Positions 53,642 to 62,528 are shown, counted from the stretch's first letter. The stretch: 64,000 bases of DNA from Christiangramia echinicola DSM 19838 (GCF_000423065.1 NZ_KE383973.1:95141-159140), one strand, 5' to 3'. Notes: generated by a model from the letters alone, not told the origin. Program-made: numbers and translations.

Positions 53642-54214
53642 TCAGGATTTTTTTGGGATCCATTGAATTTCTTCAGCTTGTAATTGTTTAGACAACATCC
53701 GTGCCAGCACAAAGAGGTAGTCTGAAAGTCGGTTTAAATAGATTAGAACTCTATCGTCAAAAGCTTCAATGTCATATAAAGCGCTGGAAAGTCTTTCGGC
53801 CCTGCGGCATACACAGCGTGCTATGTGACAGAATGACACGCTTTGATGGCCTCCTGGTAGAATGAAGTGCGTCATTTCCGGTAGTTCTTCATTCATTTTA
53901 TCCATGGCTTTTTCAAGCTTTTCCACATCTTCATTAGAAATCTTCGGAATATCAAGGCGGTCCTTACCATTCTTTAATTTCTCTTTTTCCGGATCTGTGG
54001 CTAAAACTGCCCCGATCGTAAAAAGCCGATCCTGGATTTCAACCAACAACTCCCTGGTGCTTTTATCGGTATCCTGATCTCGTAACAGGCCTATATATGA
54101 ATTAAGTTCATCTACCGTTCCGTAGCTTTCAATTCTAATATGATGTTTCGGGACGCGGGTACCACCAAACAATGAAGTAGTGCCTTTATCGCCTGTCTTT
54201 GTATATATTTTCAT
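53642..54214 (-). CDS. Cob(I)alamin adenosyltransferase, PduO type
   Basis: This enzyme attaches the adenosyl group of ATP to cob(I)alamin, giving the cofactor used by IcmF and methylmalonyl-CoA mutase. The 190-residue protein has the PduO N-terminus IYTKTGDKGTTSLFGGTRVPK (ATP binding), SYGTVDELNSYIGLLRD near residue 30, and HIARCVCRRAERLSSAL near 132 with the conserved Arg and Glu. It is monocistronic and 41 kb from icmF. Confidence 0.93.
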   Translation of the reverse strand: MKIYTKTGDKGTTSLFGGTRVPKHHIRIESYGTVDELNSYIGLLRDQDTDKSTRELLVEIQDRLFTIGAVLATDPEKEKLKNGKDRLDIPKISNEDVEKLEKAMDKMNEELPEMTHFILPGGHQSVSFCHIARCVCRRAERLSSALYDIEAFDDRVLIYLNRLSDYLFVLARMLSKQLQAEEIQWIPKKS

Positions 54215-54383
54215 CTGTTGTATTTAATTCTTTTTATTGGTAAGCTGAAATTTGCAACAATTATCCCGATCGATTTCGAGAACTGCTAATAGCTAATTCC
54301 ATTTATTTTTTTAGTAGCCTAAAGTTACAAAGAATAGATAGGCCAGAAAAGATTTCTGCCTATTAGGAGGGTAGAAAAAAGAA

Positions 54384-54563
54384 TTATTTTATGAGAGAAT
54401 CAGATTCGTTCTCCTTTTTTCTCTGATGATACCTTTTTCTAAAGTTCCTGTTTTTACGTTGCTTTTTAATTTTTCTGGCTCTTCCAGAATTCCAGATAAA
54501 ATATGCAAGAAATACAGCGATTATGGTAAGATAAATCCAGGTTTCCTGGTCCAGATCGATCAT
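54384..54563 (-). CDS. Small single-pass membrane protein with basic tail
   Basis: This 59-residue frame starts MIDLDQETWIYLTIIAVFL, with one membrane helix (about residues 9-24), and continues into a very basic segment (ARKIKKQRKNRNFRKRYHQRKK). Starting in an open region between the adenosyltransferase and the LolD-like gene, it has a typical small-membrane-protein composition. It is probably genuine but no family is known to me. Confidence 0.55.
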   Translation of the reverse strand: MIDLDQETWIYLTIIAVFLAYFIWNSGRARKIKKQRKNRNFRKRYHQRKKENESDSLIK

Positions 54564-54629
54564 TATGATTTGTTTATATGATCTAATATAAGAAAAATGA
54601 AGAAAATAACCGAAGGGTTAAGTTTCTGA

Positions 54630-55331
54630 TTAAGAATGTTCAACCATCTTCTTTTTCTCATCACTCTCAACCATTCCATCTTTAAGGCGGATAATTCTAT
54701 GTGCATGCTCGGCAATATCTTCTTCGTGGGTTACTAGGATCACCGTATTACCTGCTTTATGGATATCATCAAAAAGGTTCATGATCTCTACCGAAGTTTT
54801 CGAGTCAAGGTTACCTGTTGGCTCATCTGCAAGGATGATAGAAGGTTTATTTACCAATGCACGCCCAACAGCAACACGCTGTCTTTGCCCCCCAGAAAGC
54901 TGGTTAGGCTTGTGATCCATTCGATCTGCAAGACCTACACTTCTAAGAACTTCTTCTGCACGTTCCACACGCTCAGATTTAGAAGCGCCAGCATAGATCA
55001 TGGGTAAGGCTACATTATCAAGAGCGGTAGTTCTTGGTAATAAGTTGAATGTTTGAAAAACAAAACCGATCTCTTTATTTCTAATTTCGGCAAGCTCATC
55101 GTCACTCATTTTACTGGCATCCTTTCCGTTTAAAATATAAGATCCGGAAGTTGGAGTGTCCAGACAGCCTAAAAGATTCATTAAAGTAGATTTTCCGGAG
55201 CCAGAAGGCCCCATAAATGCGACATATTCACCACGCTCTATATCCAGGTCTATACCTTTTAAAACTTTAACTACTTCCTGTCCCAGCGGAAAATCTCTGG
55301 TGATATTACGAATCTCTATTACTTTACTCAT
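54630..55331 (-). CDS. ABC transporter ATPase, LolD/MacB type
   Basis: The 233-residue ATPase has Walker [19 protein letters not shown] near residue 41, signature [16 protein letters not shown] near 143, Walker [14 protein letters not shown] and the H-loop [14 protein letters not shown]. These are the class features of LolD, MacB and FtsE-like ATPases, which power lipoprotein release or macrolide/peptide export with FtsX-type permeases. No permease is adjacent, so the partner is elsewhere. Confidence 0.9.
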   Translation of the reverse strand: MSKVIEIRNITRDFPLGQEVVKVLKGIDLDIERGEYVAFMGPSGSGKSTLMNLLGCLDTPTSGSYILNGKDASKMSDDELAEIRNKEIGFVFQTFNLLPRTTALDNVALPMIYAGASKSERVERAEEVLRSVGLADRMDHKPNQLSGGQRQRVAVGRALVNKPSIILADEPTGNLDSKTSVEIMNLFDDIHKAGNTVILVTHEEDIAEHAHRIIRLKDGMVESDEKKKMVEHS

Positions 55332-55410
55332 GAAGACTGAATTTTCAATGGTATGACGTGAATTTAGGTTTTTTGTTACACAAATTTGGTAATTGAGTGT
55401 TTCAGTTCAT

Positions 55411-55572
55411 TTTTTCCATTGATGAAAAAACGAACCAAAAAAATCTAGGCTTACGAAAATTGAGCTGAATTTATTGTTTAGCACCTAAATTTTAGGAACT
55501 CGCTCTGCTCAGACAGCCTAAAATTTTAAGGTGCTTTCACTTCAAATTCTATGCTGAATTTTCGATAGGCCG
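55411..55572. repeat. Dispersed hairpin element, copy 1
   Basis: Starts with TTTTTCCATTGATGAAAAAA, continues with AGGCTTACGAAAA, then a long stem GCACCTAAATTTTAGG / CCTAAAATTTTAAGGTGC around a short loop, then TTTCGATA. A second copy with the same order lies at 62529-62716. This gap between the LolD-like gene and the methyltransferase has no gene. Confidence 0.8.
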
Positions 55573-55619
55573 CCAATTATCGGTATCGAAAGGAGTTCAG
55601 AATTCAATACTGAAAATAT

Positions 55620-56432
55620 TTAAACTCTGATTGTAAAATGCTGTTTTACCTGTTCTTTTCTGAAAAACACCAATCCCCATTGAAAGGTATCTATAGTAAC
55701 CTGAACTTTAGGATTAGATTTAATCTCTTCCCAGGCTTCTTCCATTTCGGGTGACCAATGGATATCATCAAAAATAAAGACAGAATTATTGTGAGCGGTT
55801 GGAAGCAGTTTAGAGAAATAATCTAGAGTAGCTTGTTTTTGATGGTTGCCATCGAAATAAATAAGGTCGAATTTTTCTGAGGTTTGAGGTTTATTGTTTG
55901 TGGTTTGTTGTTCTATATTGGAGCTTAGCTGAGAAATAGCGGTTTCAAACTGGACCTTTATCAGCTGAATATTATTGAGGTCATATTTTTTGATCTGCTG
56001 CCTTGCAATTCGGGCTGATTCTTCACATCCTTCGACGGTAATAAGCTGGGTGGCTCTGTTTGAAGCGATTGCCGAGGAGGCAATTCCCAATGAAGTTCCC
56101 AATTCTAAAGCGTTTTTGATATTGAGATAATTGGTGAGTCTATAAAGTAATTTCGCCCGGTGCAATGTGATACCCGCATTTTTAGCAATAGAAAATACAG
56201 GTCTTTGATTTGATTTAAATACCCTGCTTCCTGCGCCAAAATCTTTCACCTCAATTTGATCCTTATTGCTTAATAGGTCATTCCGGTAGTTTTTAATGAG
56301 TTTATATTCTTTATAATCTGATCTATCATAAAAACATTTCGTTACCATATCATAAACAAAAGGGGAGTGGATTCCGTGTTGGTTCTGGGACCTGAAAAGG
56401 AAGATTAGGTAGGATTTGAGTTGGAAGTACAT
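55620..56432 (-). CDS. Class I SAM-dependent methyltransferase
   Basis: The 270-residue protein has a SAM-binding fold of the O-methyltransferase kind: ALELGTSLGIASSAIASN near residue 113 (motif I) and ITVEGCEESARIARQQ (motif II acid), then KFDLIYFDGNHQKQ. The beginning FLFRSQNQHGIHSPFVYDMV is typical of a flavobacterial clade of unknown substrate. Around residues 171-185 there is a low-complexity insertion (NIEQQTTNNKPQTS) whose DNA matches the intergenic repeats at 59.3 kb and elsewhere. Confidence 0.8.
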   Translation of the reverse strand: MYFQLKSYLIFLFRSQNQHGIHSPFVYDMVTKCFYDRSDYKEYKLIKNYRNDLLSNKDQIEVKDFGAGSRVFKSNQRPVFSIAKNAGITLHRAKLLYRLTNYLNIKNALELGTSLGIASSAIASNRATQLITVEGCEESARIARQQIKKYDLNNIQLIKVQFETAISQLSSNIEQQTTNNKPQTSEKFDLIYFDGNHQKQATLDYFSKLLPTAHNNSVFIFDDIHWSPEMEEAWEEIKSNPKVQVTIDTFQWGLVFFRKEQVKQHFTIRV

Positions 56433-56450
56433 TATTGTTATCTGGCAAAT

Positions 56451-56470
56451 TAGTGGAAAGTGGAAAGAGG
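56451..56470 (+). repeat. Left inverted repeat of the four-helix-bundle gene
   Basis: TAGTGGAAAG-TGGAAAGAGG matches the reverse complement of 56911-56930 at 19 of 20 positions and lies 11 bases before the gene stop codon (minus strand). Confidence 0.8.
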
Positions 56471-56481
56471 ATAGAAGGATT

Positions 56482-56856
56482 TTAATTGGATCTTTTACTT
56501 TTCAAGTAATATTGCAGACTTCTAATCATTTTTAGAAGTTCCAGTAATATGTTGCGTGCTTTAAAGTTTTCTTCCTGGGTGATATAATTTCTGCGATTGG
56601 CTATGGTTGCGCAGGTAACACATTCCCTGACGGAGCCTTCAGCAATTTGAAGGTAGCGATGAAACTGGGCATCAGAATCACCTGATCCTTCCGCTGTGTT
56701 CAGGGCTATTGACACGGCCGACCTGGTAAACTGAGAACTTAATCCATACTTTTCCTTATCTGGAAAATTAGAAGTAATTAGGTATACAAGGTCAACAAAA
56801 TCTAATGCTTTCTGGTAAACCTTTAAATCTTCAAAATTAAATTTTACCTCTTCCAT
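56482..56856 (-). CDS. Four-helix-bundle protein of the S23 / 23S-rRNA intervening-sequence family
   Basis: The 124-residue protein has the family landmarks FEDLKVYQKALDFVDLVY at the start, FPDKEKYGLSSQFTRSAVSIALNTAEGSG in the middle (the SQFTRSAVSI and AEGSG stretches are highly conserved) and RRNYITQEE near the end. Free-standing members are abundant in Bacteroidota; the role is unknown. An imperfect 20-bp inverted repeat surrounds it (56451-56470 and 56911-56930), so it looks like a cassette between core genes. Confidence 0.9.
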   Translation of the reverse strand: MEEVKFNFEDLKVYQKALDFVDLVYLITSNFPDKEKYGLSSQFTRSAVSIALNTAEGSGDSDAQFHRYLQIAEGSVRECVTCATIANRRNYITQEENFKARNILLELLKMIRSLQYYLKSKRSN

Positions 56857-56910
56857 TTGAATAAAATTTAAACTATTTATTTTTTCTCATTTTCTTCTAC
56901 ATTCCTTTTT

Positions 56911-56930
56911 CCTCTTTCCCCTTTCCACTA
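56911..56930 (+). repeat. Right inverted repeat of the four-helix-bundle gene
   Basis: CCTCTTTCCC-CTTTCCACTA is the partner of 56451-56470; pairing continues loosely into the interior for about 12 more bases. Confidence 0.8.
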
Positions 56931-56959
56931 TTCCCCAACGCACAACGCACAACTTTCAA

Positions 56960-58834
56960 CTACGATTCCAACTTTTCCAGCAGCTCAAACCACCGCTCTG
57001 TTTTGCTTTCAATATCATTTTCGATCTCCTTTAATTTCATTGAGTTTTTAGCAATTTCATCACTATCCATTTCTTCCAGAAATCTTTTCTGAATGTCTTC
57101 TTTTTTCTTTTCTAGTTTGGCGATCTCTCTTTCCAGTTTGCTGTATTCCTTTTTCTCGTTATAACTTAAAGAGGGGCCAGAACTGTTAGATTTGAATTCC
57201 TTTTTCTCTTTTTTAGATTGAGAATTATCCGAAACTGATTTTTCGGCCTTTGGCTTTGAGGCCTCGTATTCTCTATAGTCGGTATAATTGCCCGGGAAAT
57301 CTGTGATCTCTCCTTTTCCTTTAAAAACAAAAAGGTGATCGGTGATCTTATCCATAAAATATCTGTCGTGAGAAACCACGATGATACAACCTGGAAAATC
57401 CATCAGGAAGTTCTCGAGTACATTCAGGGTAAGTACATCAAGATCGTTCGTAGGCTCATCAAGAATTAAGAAGTTTGGATTCTGAATAAGGACGGTACAC
57501 AAATACAGTCTTTTCTTTTCCCCACCACTGAGTTTTTCAACAAAATCGTATTGTTTTTTTCTGGTAAATAGAAAACGTTCAAGAAGTTGTTCGGCAGAGA
57601 TATGTTTTCCTTTTTTAAGTGGAATGTAATCTCCAAATTCCTTGATAACCTCAATAACCTTTTGTCCGGGTTTTATTTTGATACCCTTCTGAGTGTAGTA
57701 TCCAAATTTCACCGTTTCCCCAATCACTATCTTCCCGGTATCCGGTGTCATATTACCGGTAAGCATGTTCAGGAATGTTGATTTTCCAGTTCCATTCTTA
57801 CCTATAATTCCCAGGCGTTCGCCCTTTTGAAAAGTATAGTTGAAACCTTTGATAAGTTCCTTTCCACCTAATTCTTTAGAGATATTATGAATCTCTACGA
57901 TCTTACTTCCCAGGCGTTCCATATTTAGTTCCAGCTGAACTTTATGGTCTAATCTTCTTTGGCTGGCTCTGTGCTTTATTTCATGAAAATCCTCAATACG
58001 GGATTTAGATTTTGTAGTACGGGCTTTGGGTTGGCGACGCATCCAATCCAGTTCTTTTTTATATAATTGCTGAGCTTTATCTGTATTGGTAGCTTCAAGC
58101 TGATGCCTCTCTTCTTTCTTATCCAGATAATAGGAGTAGTTACCTTTATAAGTGTACAGCTTCCCGTCTTCTAATTCTATGATCTCATTACAAACTCTTT
58201 CCAGGAAATATCTGTCGTGAGTCACCATGAATATTGTGAAATCCTGTTTTTTGAAGTATTCTTCCAGCCACTCGATCATATCCAGATCAAGGTGGTTGGT
58301 AGGCTCATCCAGGATGATGAAATCCGGTTTTTTCAATAGCATTCTGGCAAGTGCCAAGCGTTTTTTCTGCCCTCCGGAAAGGTTTTTAACAACAGCCTGC
58401 AGGTCTTCCAGGTTTAGTTTAAATAGAATTTGTTTGAATTCAGTTTCGAAATCCCAGGCATTATTTGCCTCCATAGCATCCATGGCTTTTTGAAGCGCAT
58501 CAGCATCCTCAGGATTTTGCAGAGCTTTCTCATATTGCGCCACCACCTTAAGCGTTGGGTTCTCGCTGGAAAAAATACTTTGCTCGATGGTGAGTTCTGG
58601 ATCCAGATCTGGTTCCTGAGAAAGAAAAGCTGCGCGAATATCATTCCGGTAGATCACCTGACCTTCATCGGGAGAATCGGTTCCGGCCAGAATATTCAAC
58701 AGGCTGGTCTTCCCGGTTCCGTTTTTAGCGACAAAACCAACTTTCTGATCTTTGTTGATTCCGAAGCTTATATTTTCAAAAAGCCCGCGTTCGCCGTAGG
58801 ATTTGGCTATATTTTCTACTGAGAGGTAATTCAT
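56960..58834 (-). CDS. ABC-F family ATPase (Uup-like)
   Basis: The 624-residue cytoplasmic protein has two ABC domains and no membrane helix. The first has Walker A VAKNGTGKTSLLN, signature LSGGQKKRLALARMLL and Walker B ILDEPTNHLDLD; the second has IGKNGTGKSTFLN, LSGGEKKRLYLCTVL and ILDEPTNDLDV. The interdomain linker region (RQPKARTTKSKSRIEDFHEI) and a C-terminal coiled coil (YSKLEREIAKLEKKKEDI) are typical of Uup. ABC-F proteins act on ribosomes; Uup also affects transposon excision, which may matter in this repeat-rich region only as a curiosity. Confidence 0.93.
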   Translation of the reverse strand: MNYLSVENIAKSYGERGLFENISFGINKDQKVGFVAKNGTGKTSLLNILAGTDSPDEGQVIYRNDIRAAFLSQEPDLDPELTIEQSIFSSENPTLKVVAQYEKALQNPEDADALQKAMDAMEANNAWDFETEFKQILFKLNLEDLQAVVKNLSGGQKKRLALARMLLKKPDFIILDEPTNHLDLDMIEWLEEYFKKQDFTIFMVTHDRYFLERVCNEIIELEDGKLYTYKGNYSYYLDKKEERHQLEATNTDKAQQLYKKELDWMRRQPKARTTKSKSRIEDFHEIKHRASQRRLDHKVQLELNMERLGSKIVEIHNISKELGGKELIKGFNYTFQKGERLGIIGKNGTGKSTFLNMLTGNMTPDTGKIVIGETVKFGYYTQKGIKIKPGQKVIEVIKEFGDYIPLKKGKHISAEQLLERFLFTRKKQYDFVEKLSGGEKKRLYLCTVLIQNPNFLILDEPTNDLDVLTLNVLENFLMDFPGCIIVVSHDRYFMDKITDHLFVFKGKGEITDFPGNYTDYREYEASKPKAEKSVSDNSQSKKEKKEFKSNSSGPSLSYNEKKEYSKLEREIAKLEKKKEDIQKRFLEEMDSDEIAKNSMKLKEIENDIESKTERWFELLEKLES

Positions 58835-60246
58835 GTTTTGTAGTGTCGGTTATGTGTTATCCGTTCCAGGGTCAAAAGTACGAACTAAGAATTATCAATT
58901 GATAATTGAAAATGGATAATTGTGCAGGAGTTATTGGCTTTTAGGTTAATGTGATTTCGACCACTTCGACTCCGCTTAGTGAAGGCGCCGTAAGAAATCT
59001 CAATGGAGTGAGCAAAATTATTGAGATTTCTCAGTCGCTGTGCTCCTTCGAAATGACAGTTACAATGAAGAATTAGCAATTGTGGGTGGTGTGTTTTCCG
59101 TTGTTGGTTATAGATAAGTTGAGAGGCTGAAACGAGTTCAGCATGACGTTTAAGTGGTGCGTCACCCTGATTTTATTTCAGGGTCTCTTTTTGGTTCTGA
59201 TTAGAGATGAGATTTCTCACTTCGCTACGCTTCGTTCGAAATGACAACAGCAATTGGCATTTATCAATCAACAATGATCAGTTTAGGTTGTTTGGTGTTT
59301 GTTGTTTGTGGTTTGGATGACAGGATGAGATTTCTCAGTCGCTGTGCTCCTTCAAAATGACAGTTACAATGAAGAATTAGCAATTGTGGGTGGTGTGTTT
59401 TCCGTTGTTGGTTGTAGATAAGTTGAGATGCTGAAACGAGTTCAGCATGACGTTAAAGTGGTGCGTCACCCTGAATTCATTTCAGGGTTTCTTTTTGGTT
59501 CTGATTAGAGATGAGATTTTTCACTTCGCTATGCTCCGTTCGAAATGACAGCAGCAATTTTTATATAACAATAAACAATGATCCGTTCAGGTGGTTTGGT
59601 GTTTGTTGTTTGTGGTTTGGATGACAGGATGAGATTTCTCAGTCGCTGTGCTCCTTCGAAATGACAATTACAATGAAGAATTAGCAATTTGGGGTTATAC
59701 CTTCTCAATTGTCTGTTATGGGTTTTGATTCTTTATGCTGAATCTGTGGATGAATGTTAGTTGTCACTCTGAGTGCAACGAAGAGTCTCTTAATAAACGG
59801 CGTTTATTTCTTTTTGATTTTTCAATTGATCACTATTCGGTTGTTTGTATGAGATTTCTCAGTCGCTCTGCTCCTTCGAAATGATAGTTACAATGAAGAG
59901 TTAGCAATTGTGGGTGGTGTGTTCTCCGTTGTGGGTTATAGATAAGTTGAGATGCTGAAAAGGTTCAGCATGACGATTAAATATGAACGTCACCCTGAAT
60001 TTATTTCAGGGTCTCTTTTTGGTTCTGATTAGAAAAGAGATTTCTCACTGCGCTTCGCTTCCTTCGAAATGACAATTCCACTGAGTAATAATCATTAATC
60101 AATTATCAGTTTAGGTTTTCTGTTTTGTGTTTCGGGTGCATTGGTTATTTTTTTAAATGGGATGCAGGACTATGGATAAATATTTATTAATCCTTAGATG
60201 TATTAAGAGTTAGGGAAATAGAGTACCGGTTTGTTTCAGGAGGAAA
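58835..60246. repeat. Repeat-dense intergenic region
   Basis: About 1.4 kb hold no credible gene. At 58993-59004 and 59020-59031 there is a 12-bp perfect inverted repeat AGAAATCTCAAT / ATTGAGATTTCT. From 59023 a composite unit of 304 bp repeats (59023, 59327, and partly 59631), built from GAGATTTCTC...CGAAATGAC, TGCTGAA...TTCAGCATGACG, CGTCACCCTGAA...TTCAGGGTCTC and a G/T-rich stretch (TTGTTTGTGGTTTGG). Another diverged unit runs from 59851 to about 60110. Confidence 0.85.
59023..59693 (+). repeat. 304-bp composite tandem repeat (two units plus part)
   Basis: Units begin at 59023, 59327 and 59631 with GAGATTTCTCAGTCGCTGTG and keep the same internal order over the whole unit. The first two differ at scattered positions only. 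Related, more diverged units occur at 59851, about 62955 and 63396. Confidence 0.85.
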
Positions 60247-60435
60247 TTATTTAAATATTTCCTCTATTTCTGAAGTGGATAGTCCGGTATAATTACAGAA
60301 TTCCTGCAAAGATATGAACTGCCCGGGCTGCTTACGCAGATCGGTTTTTATTTTTCTCAATAAGCGTCGCGAGTAGGTTTCACTTCGGCCGGTTAGAAGA
60401 CAAACATCTGCAGGGTAAATACAAATCCTTTTCAT
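60247..60435 (-). CDS. Small conserved helical protein
   Basis: The 62-residue protein MKRICIYPADVCLLTGRSETYSRRLLRKIKTDL...FISLQEFCNYTGLSTSEIEEIFK looks like a small helical DNA-binding or regulatory domain. The order YP-x-DV-x-x-(I/L)TGRS...LL-x-KI-x-x-L...F(I/V)...EFC-x-YTG is a pattern I recall from many short Bacteroidota proteins, without a known function. It has no close gene partner and is surrounded by repeats. Confidence 0.65.
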   Translation of the reverse strand: MKRICIYPADVCLLTGRSETYSRRLLRKIKTDLRKQPGQFISLQEFCNYTGLSTSEIEEIFK

Positions 60436-61130
60436 CTTTAATAATTTAGGTTAATTACAAGAGAGGGGGTAGGGCGATATCTTGTTTAGCTAATTTATAT
60501 AAAATCAATGGATTGCAGTCAGGGGATTTTTCCGGTTTATGGTTTTTTAATAGTGTCTATTGTGTGTTTTGGGTTTTCAGTTTGTGGTTTGGGGTTTGCC
60601 TGTTAGGATGGGATTTCTCACTTCGCTGCGCTCGTTCGAAATGACAGTTTCAATGATCTATCAGCCGTTTTGGGTTATTTGTTCCCAATAGTTTGTTGTG
60701 GTTTAAGTTTTATGAGAGAATTATCAATCGCTATGCTTGTTCAAGATGACGAGTTTATCATTTGCCATACTGAGCCTGTCGAAGTATGAGCAAGAGCGAT
60801 TAGCGTTTATCAATTAACAATTATCGGTTTAGGTTGATTGTTGTTTGTGGTTTGTAGTTTGGATGGCAGGATGAGATTCCTCTCTTCGCTGTGCTTCTTC
60901 GAAATGAGGACAGCAATTAGTATAAGTGAATTAGTACTTAACAATGATCATTTATTTAGGGTTTTTCTGGTGAAAAGGGAGGGCTGATCCTTCGACAAGA
61001 TCAGGATCTTTAGACTTAGTATTTAAAATGATCCAGTGAGCATTATTGACTGGGATGGAGTTTTTATCTTAAGCTAGCGAAGGACTGAAATAGAGAGAAA
61101 GCATAGGGAAGATATAGGGAAGGTATAGAT
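60436..61130. repeat. Repeat-rich gap between the 62-aa gene and the DUF6266 gene
   Basis: No gene is seen. It holds scattered CGAAATGAC arms (for example near 60635 and 60898), G/T-rich segments (TTGTTTGTGGTTTG near 60840) and the hairpin CATACT-gagcctgtcga-AGTATG at 60766-60788. A related CTGATC...GATCAG stem is near 60984. Confidence 0.75.
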
Positions 61131-61182
61131 ATACCTGCTATGAGGTAGCGTATTTACTGATGTTTTCCGAAATGTTAGTCGG

Positions 61183-61277
61183 TCAAAATAGACAGAAACG
61201 ACCATTCTGGTACAAAACGTTCAGTAATTAACAAAATGGACTAAAACAGCCAGAATGGAGCAATTCAGCCAAAATGA
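61183..61277 (+). repeat. Five short iteron-like motifs upstream of the DUF6266 gene
   Basis: TCAAAATAG (61183), CCATTCTGG (61202, reverse orientation), ACAAAATGG (61231), CCAGAATGG (61250) and CCAAAATGA (61269) share the core CCAaAATGg. The copies at 61202 and 61250 form a perfect 9-bp inverted repeat. They may be regulator binding sites. Confidence 0.45.
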
Positions 61278-61310
61278 TAGTCAGGGTTTCCGGGAATGAA
61301 AAGAGCCATT

Positions 61311-61318
61311 TAGATTTG
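61311..61318 (+). promoter_or_regulatory. Possible -7 element for the DUF6266 gene
   Basis: TAGATTTG fits TAnnTTTG and lies 30 bases before the ATG, directly downstream of the iteron-like motifs. Confidence 0.35.
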
Positions 61319-61348
61319 AAAATTATTAATCAATTAAAACCATAAAAA

Positions 61349-62098
61349 ATGGCAAGAAACAACGGTATTTTAAAAATTGAGGGAACCCTCCAGGATCTGA
61401 CCTTTTATAAAGGGCAGGACGGTTACCTTGTGAAAACAAAGAGTGGCGTTTCGCGCAAGAGGATTCTACGGGACCCGGCATTTGCAAGAACAAGAGAGAA
61501 TTTAGCGGAGTTTACGGACAGTGCGAAAGCCGGCAAAATGCTGCGGCTGGCAATGAATGAACTTATGCAGCAAGCCAAGGACAACCGGGTTACCAGCAGG
61601 CTCATGCAAAAGATGTCCGGTATTCAGAAGCTGGACAGCGTAAATTTACGTGGAAAGCGCACGGTACAGCAGGGTCTGACCACAGAAGAAGGGAAAGCAT
61701 TGCTGGAGAACTTTAACTTTAATGAGCGTGCACCGATGGAGTCGATACTGCTGGCGCAGTATAACGTGGATGAACAAAACGGGGATATCAGTATTGCAGG
61801 ATTTATCCCGGGATTGAATCTGTACAAACCTGAGGGCGCAACCCATGTAAGCCTGAGGTCAGCTTTTATCTCGGTTAATTTCAGCACCGGAAAATTTTCG
61901 GGAGGGGTGAGTCCGGCAGAGAACCTGATCATTGATATGAGCAAGACAGATGTCTTACTTGTACCCGACAGTGTTCCCAGTGGAGCGGGAAATGTTTTTA
62001 TCCTGTTACTTGTAGAGTTCTATCAGATGGTGAACAACACGCAGTATCCTTTACGAAACGGAGCGCATAATTCGCTAAGTATACTTAGTGTAGGTTAA
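61349..62098 (+). CDS. DUF6266 family protein
   Basis: The 249-residue protein starts MARNNGILKIEGTLQDLTFYKGQDGYLVK, the DUF6266 pattern (short beta segments ending FYK...DGYLVR). It goes on with a helical stretch RENLAEFTDSAKAGKMLR and a beta-rich C-terminal half (GATHVSLRSAFISVNFSTG...). There is no signal peptide and no recognised catalytic motif; the role of the family is unknown. The coding DNA is clearly richer in G+C than the surrounding repeats. The gene is isolated, with repeats on both sides and five iteron-like motifs upstream. Confidence 0.82.
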   Translation: MARNNGILKIEGTLQDLTFYKGQDGYLVKTKSGVSRKRILRDPAFARTRENLAEFTDSAKAGKMLRLAMNELMQQAKDNRVTSRLMQKMSGIQKLDSVNLRGKRTVQQGLTTEEGKALLENFNFNERAPMESILLAQYNVDEQNGDISIAGFIPGLNLYKPEGATHVSLRSAFISVNFSTGKFSGGVSPAENLIIDMSKTDVLLVPDSVPSGAGNVFILLLVEFYQMVNNTQYPLRNGAHNSLSILSVG

Positions 62099-62445
62099 AA
62101 GATGAAGCGGGATTTTTTATTAACCCTGTCCGAAAGGATGGAGGTTTTTTGTTTATGGTTTTGTTTTATGTTGTCTGTTGTGGGTTCTGGGTTCTGGGTT
62201 CTGGGTTTCCTGTGAAGTATTTATGAATTGGAATTTAGAAGGAGATTTCTCAGGCACTCTGCTTCTTCGAAATGACAAACAAATCTGTTGTTCATTTTTA
62301 TATGACCGTTAGTTGTTACTCTTAGTGCAACGAAGAGTCTTTTAATATACGGGGTTAGCTTCTTTTGTACTCTTTTGATCACTATTCGAATGTTAGGATG
62401 AGATTGTTCACTTCGCTGCGTTTAAAATGAATATTTATTTTTTGC

Positions 62446-62468
62446 CATACTGAGCCTGTCGAAGTATG
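62446..62468. repeat. CATACT...AGTATG hairpin
   Basis: CATACT and AGTATG enclose GAGCCTGTCGA. Same element as 60766-60788; variants at 63184-63206 and 63740-63762. The GIY-YIG-flanking form has GCACT/AGTGC stems around the same loop. Confidence 0.8.
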
Positions 62469-62528
62469 AGCAAGTTCGATTAGCGTAAGGAAGATTTTCA
62501 GAGAAAGAAGATTTCTTTTTACTTTTTC

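Noticed and set aside
54603-54622. Small AACC-cttc-GGTT hairpin after the LolD-like gene as terminator
   Set aside because: The 4-bp stem is too short and the following T-tract is interrupted, so it was not listed as a feature.
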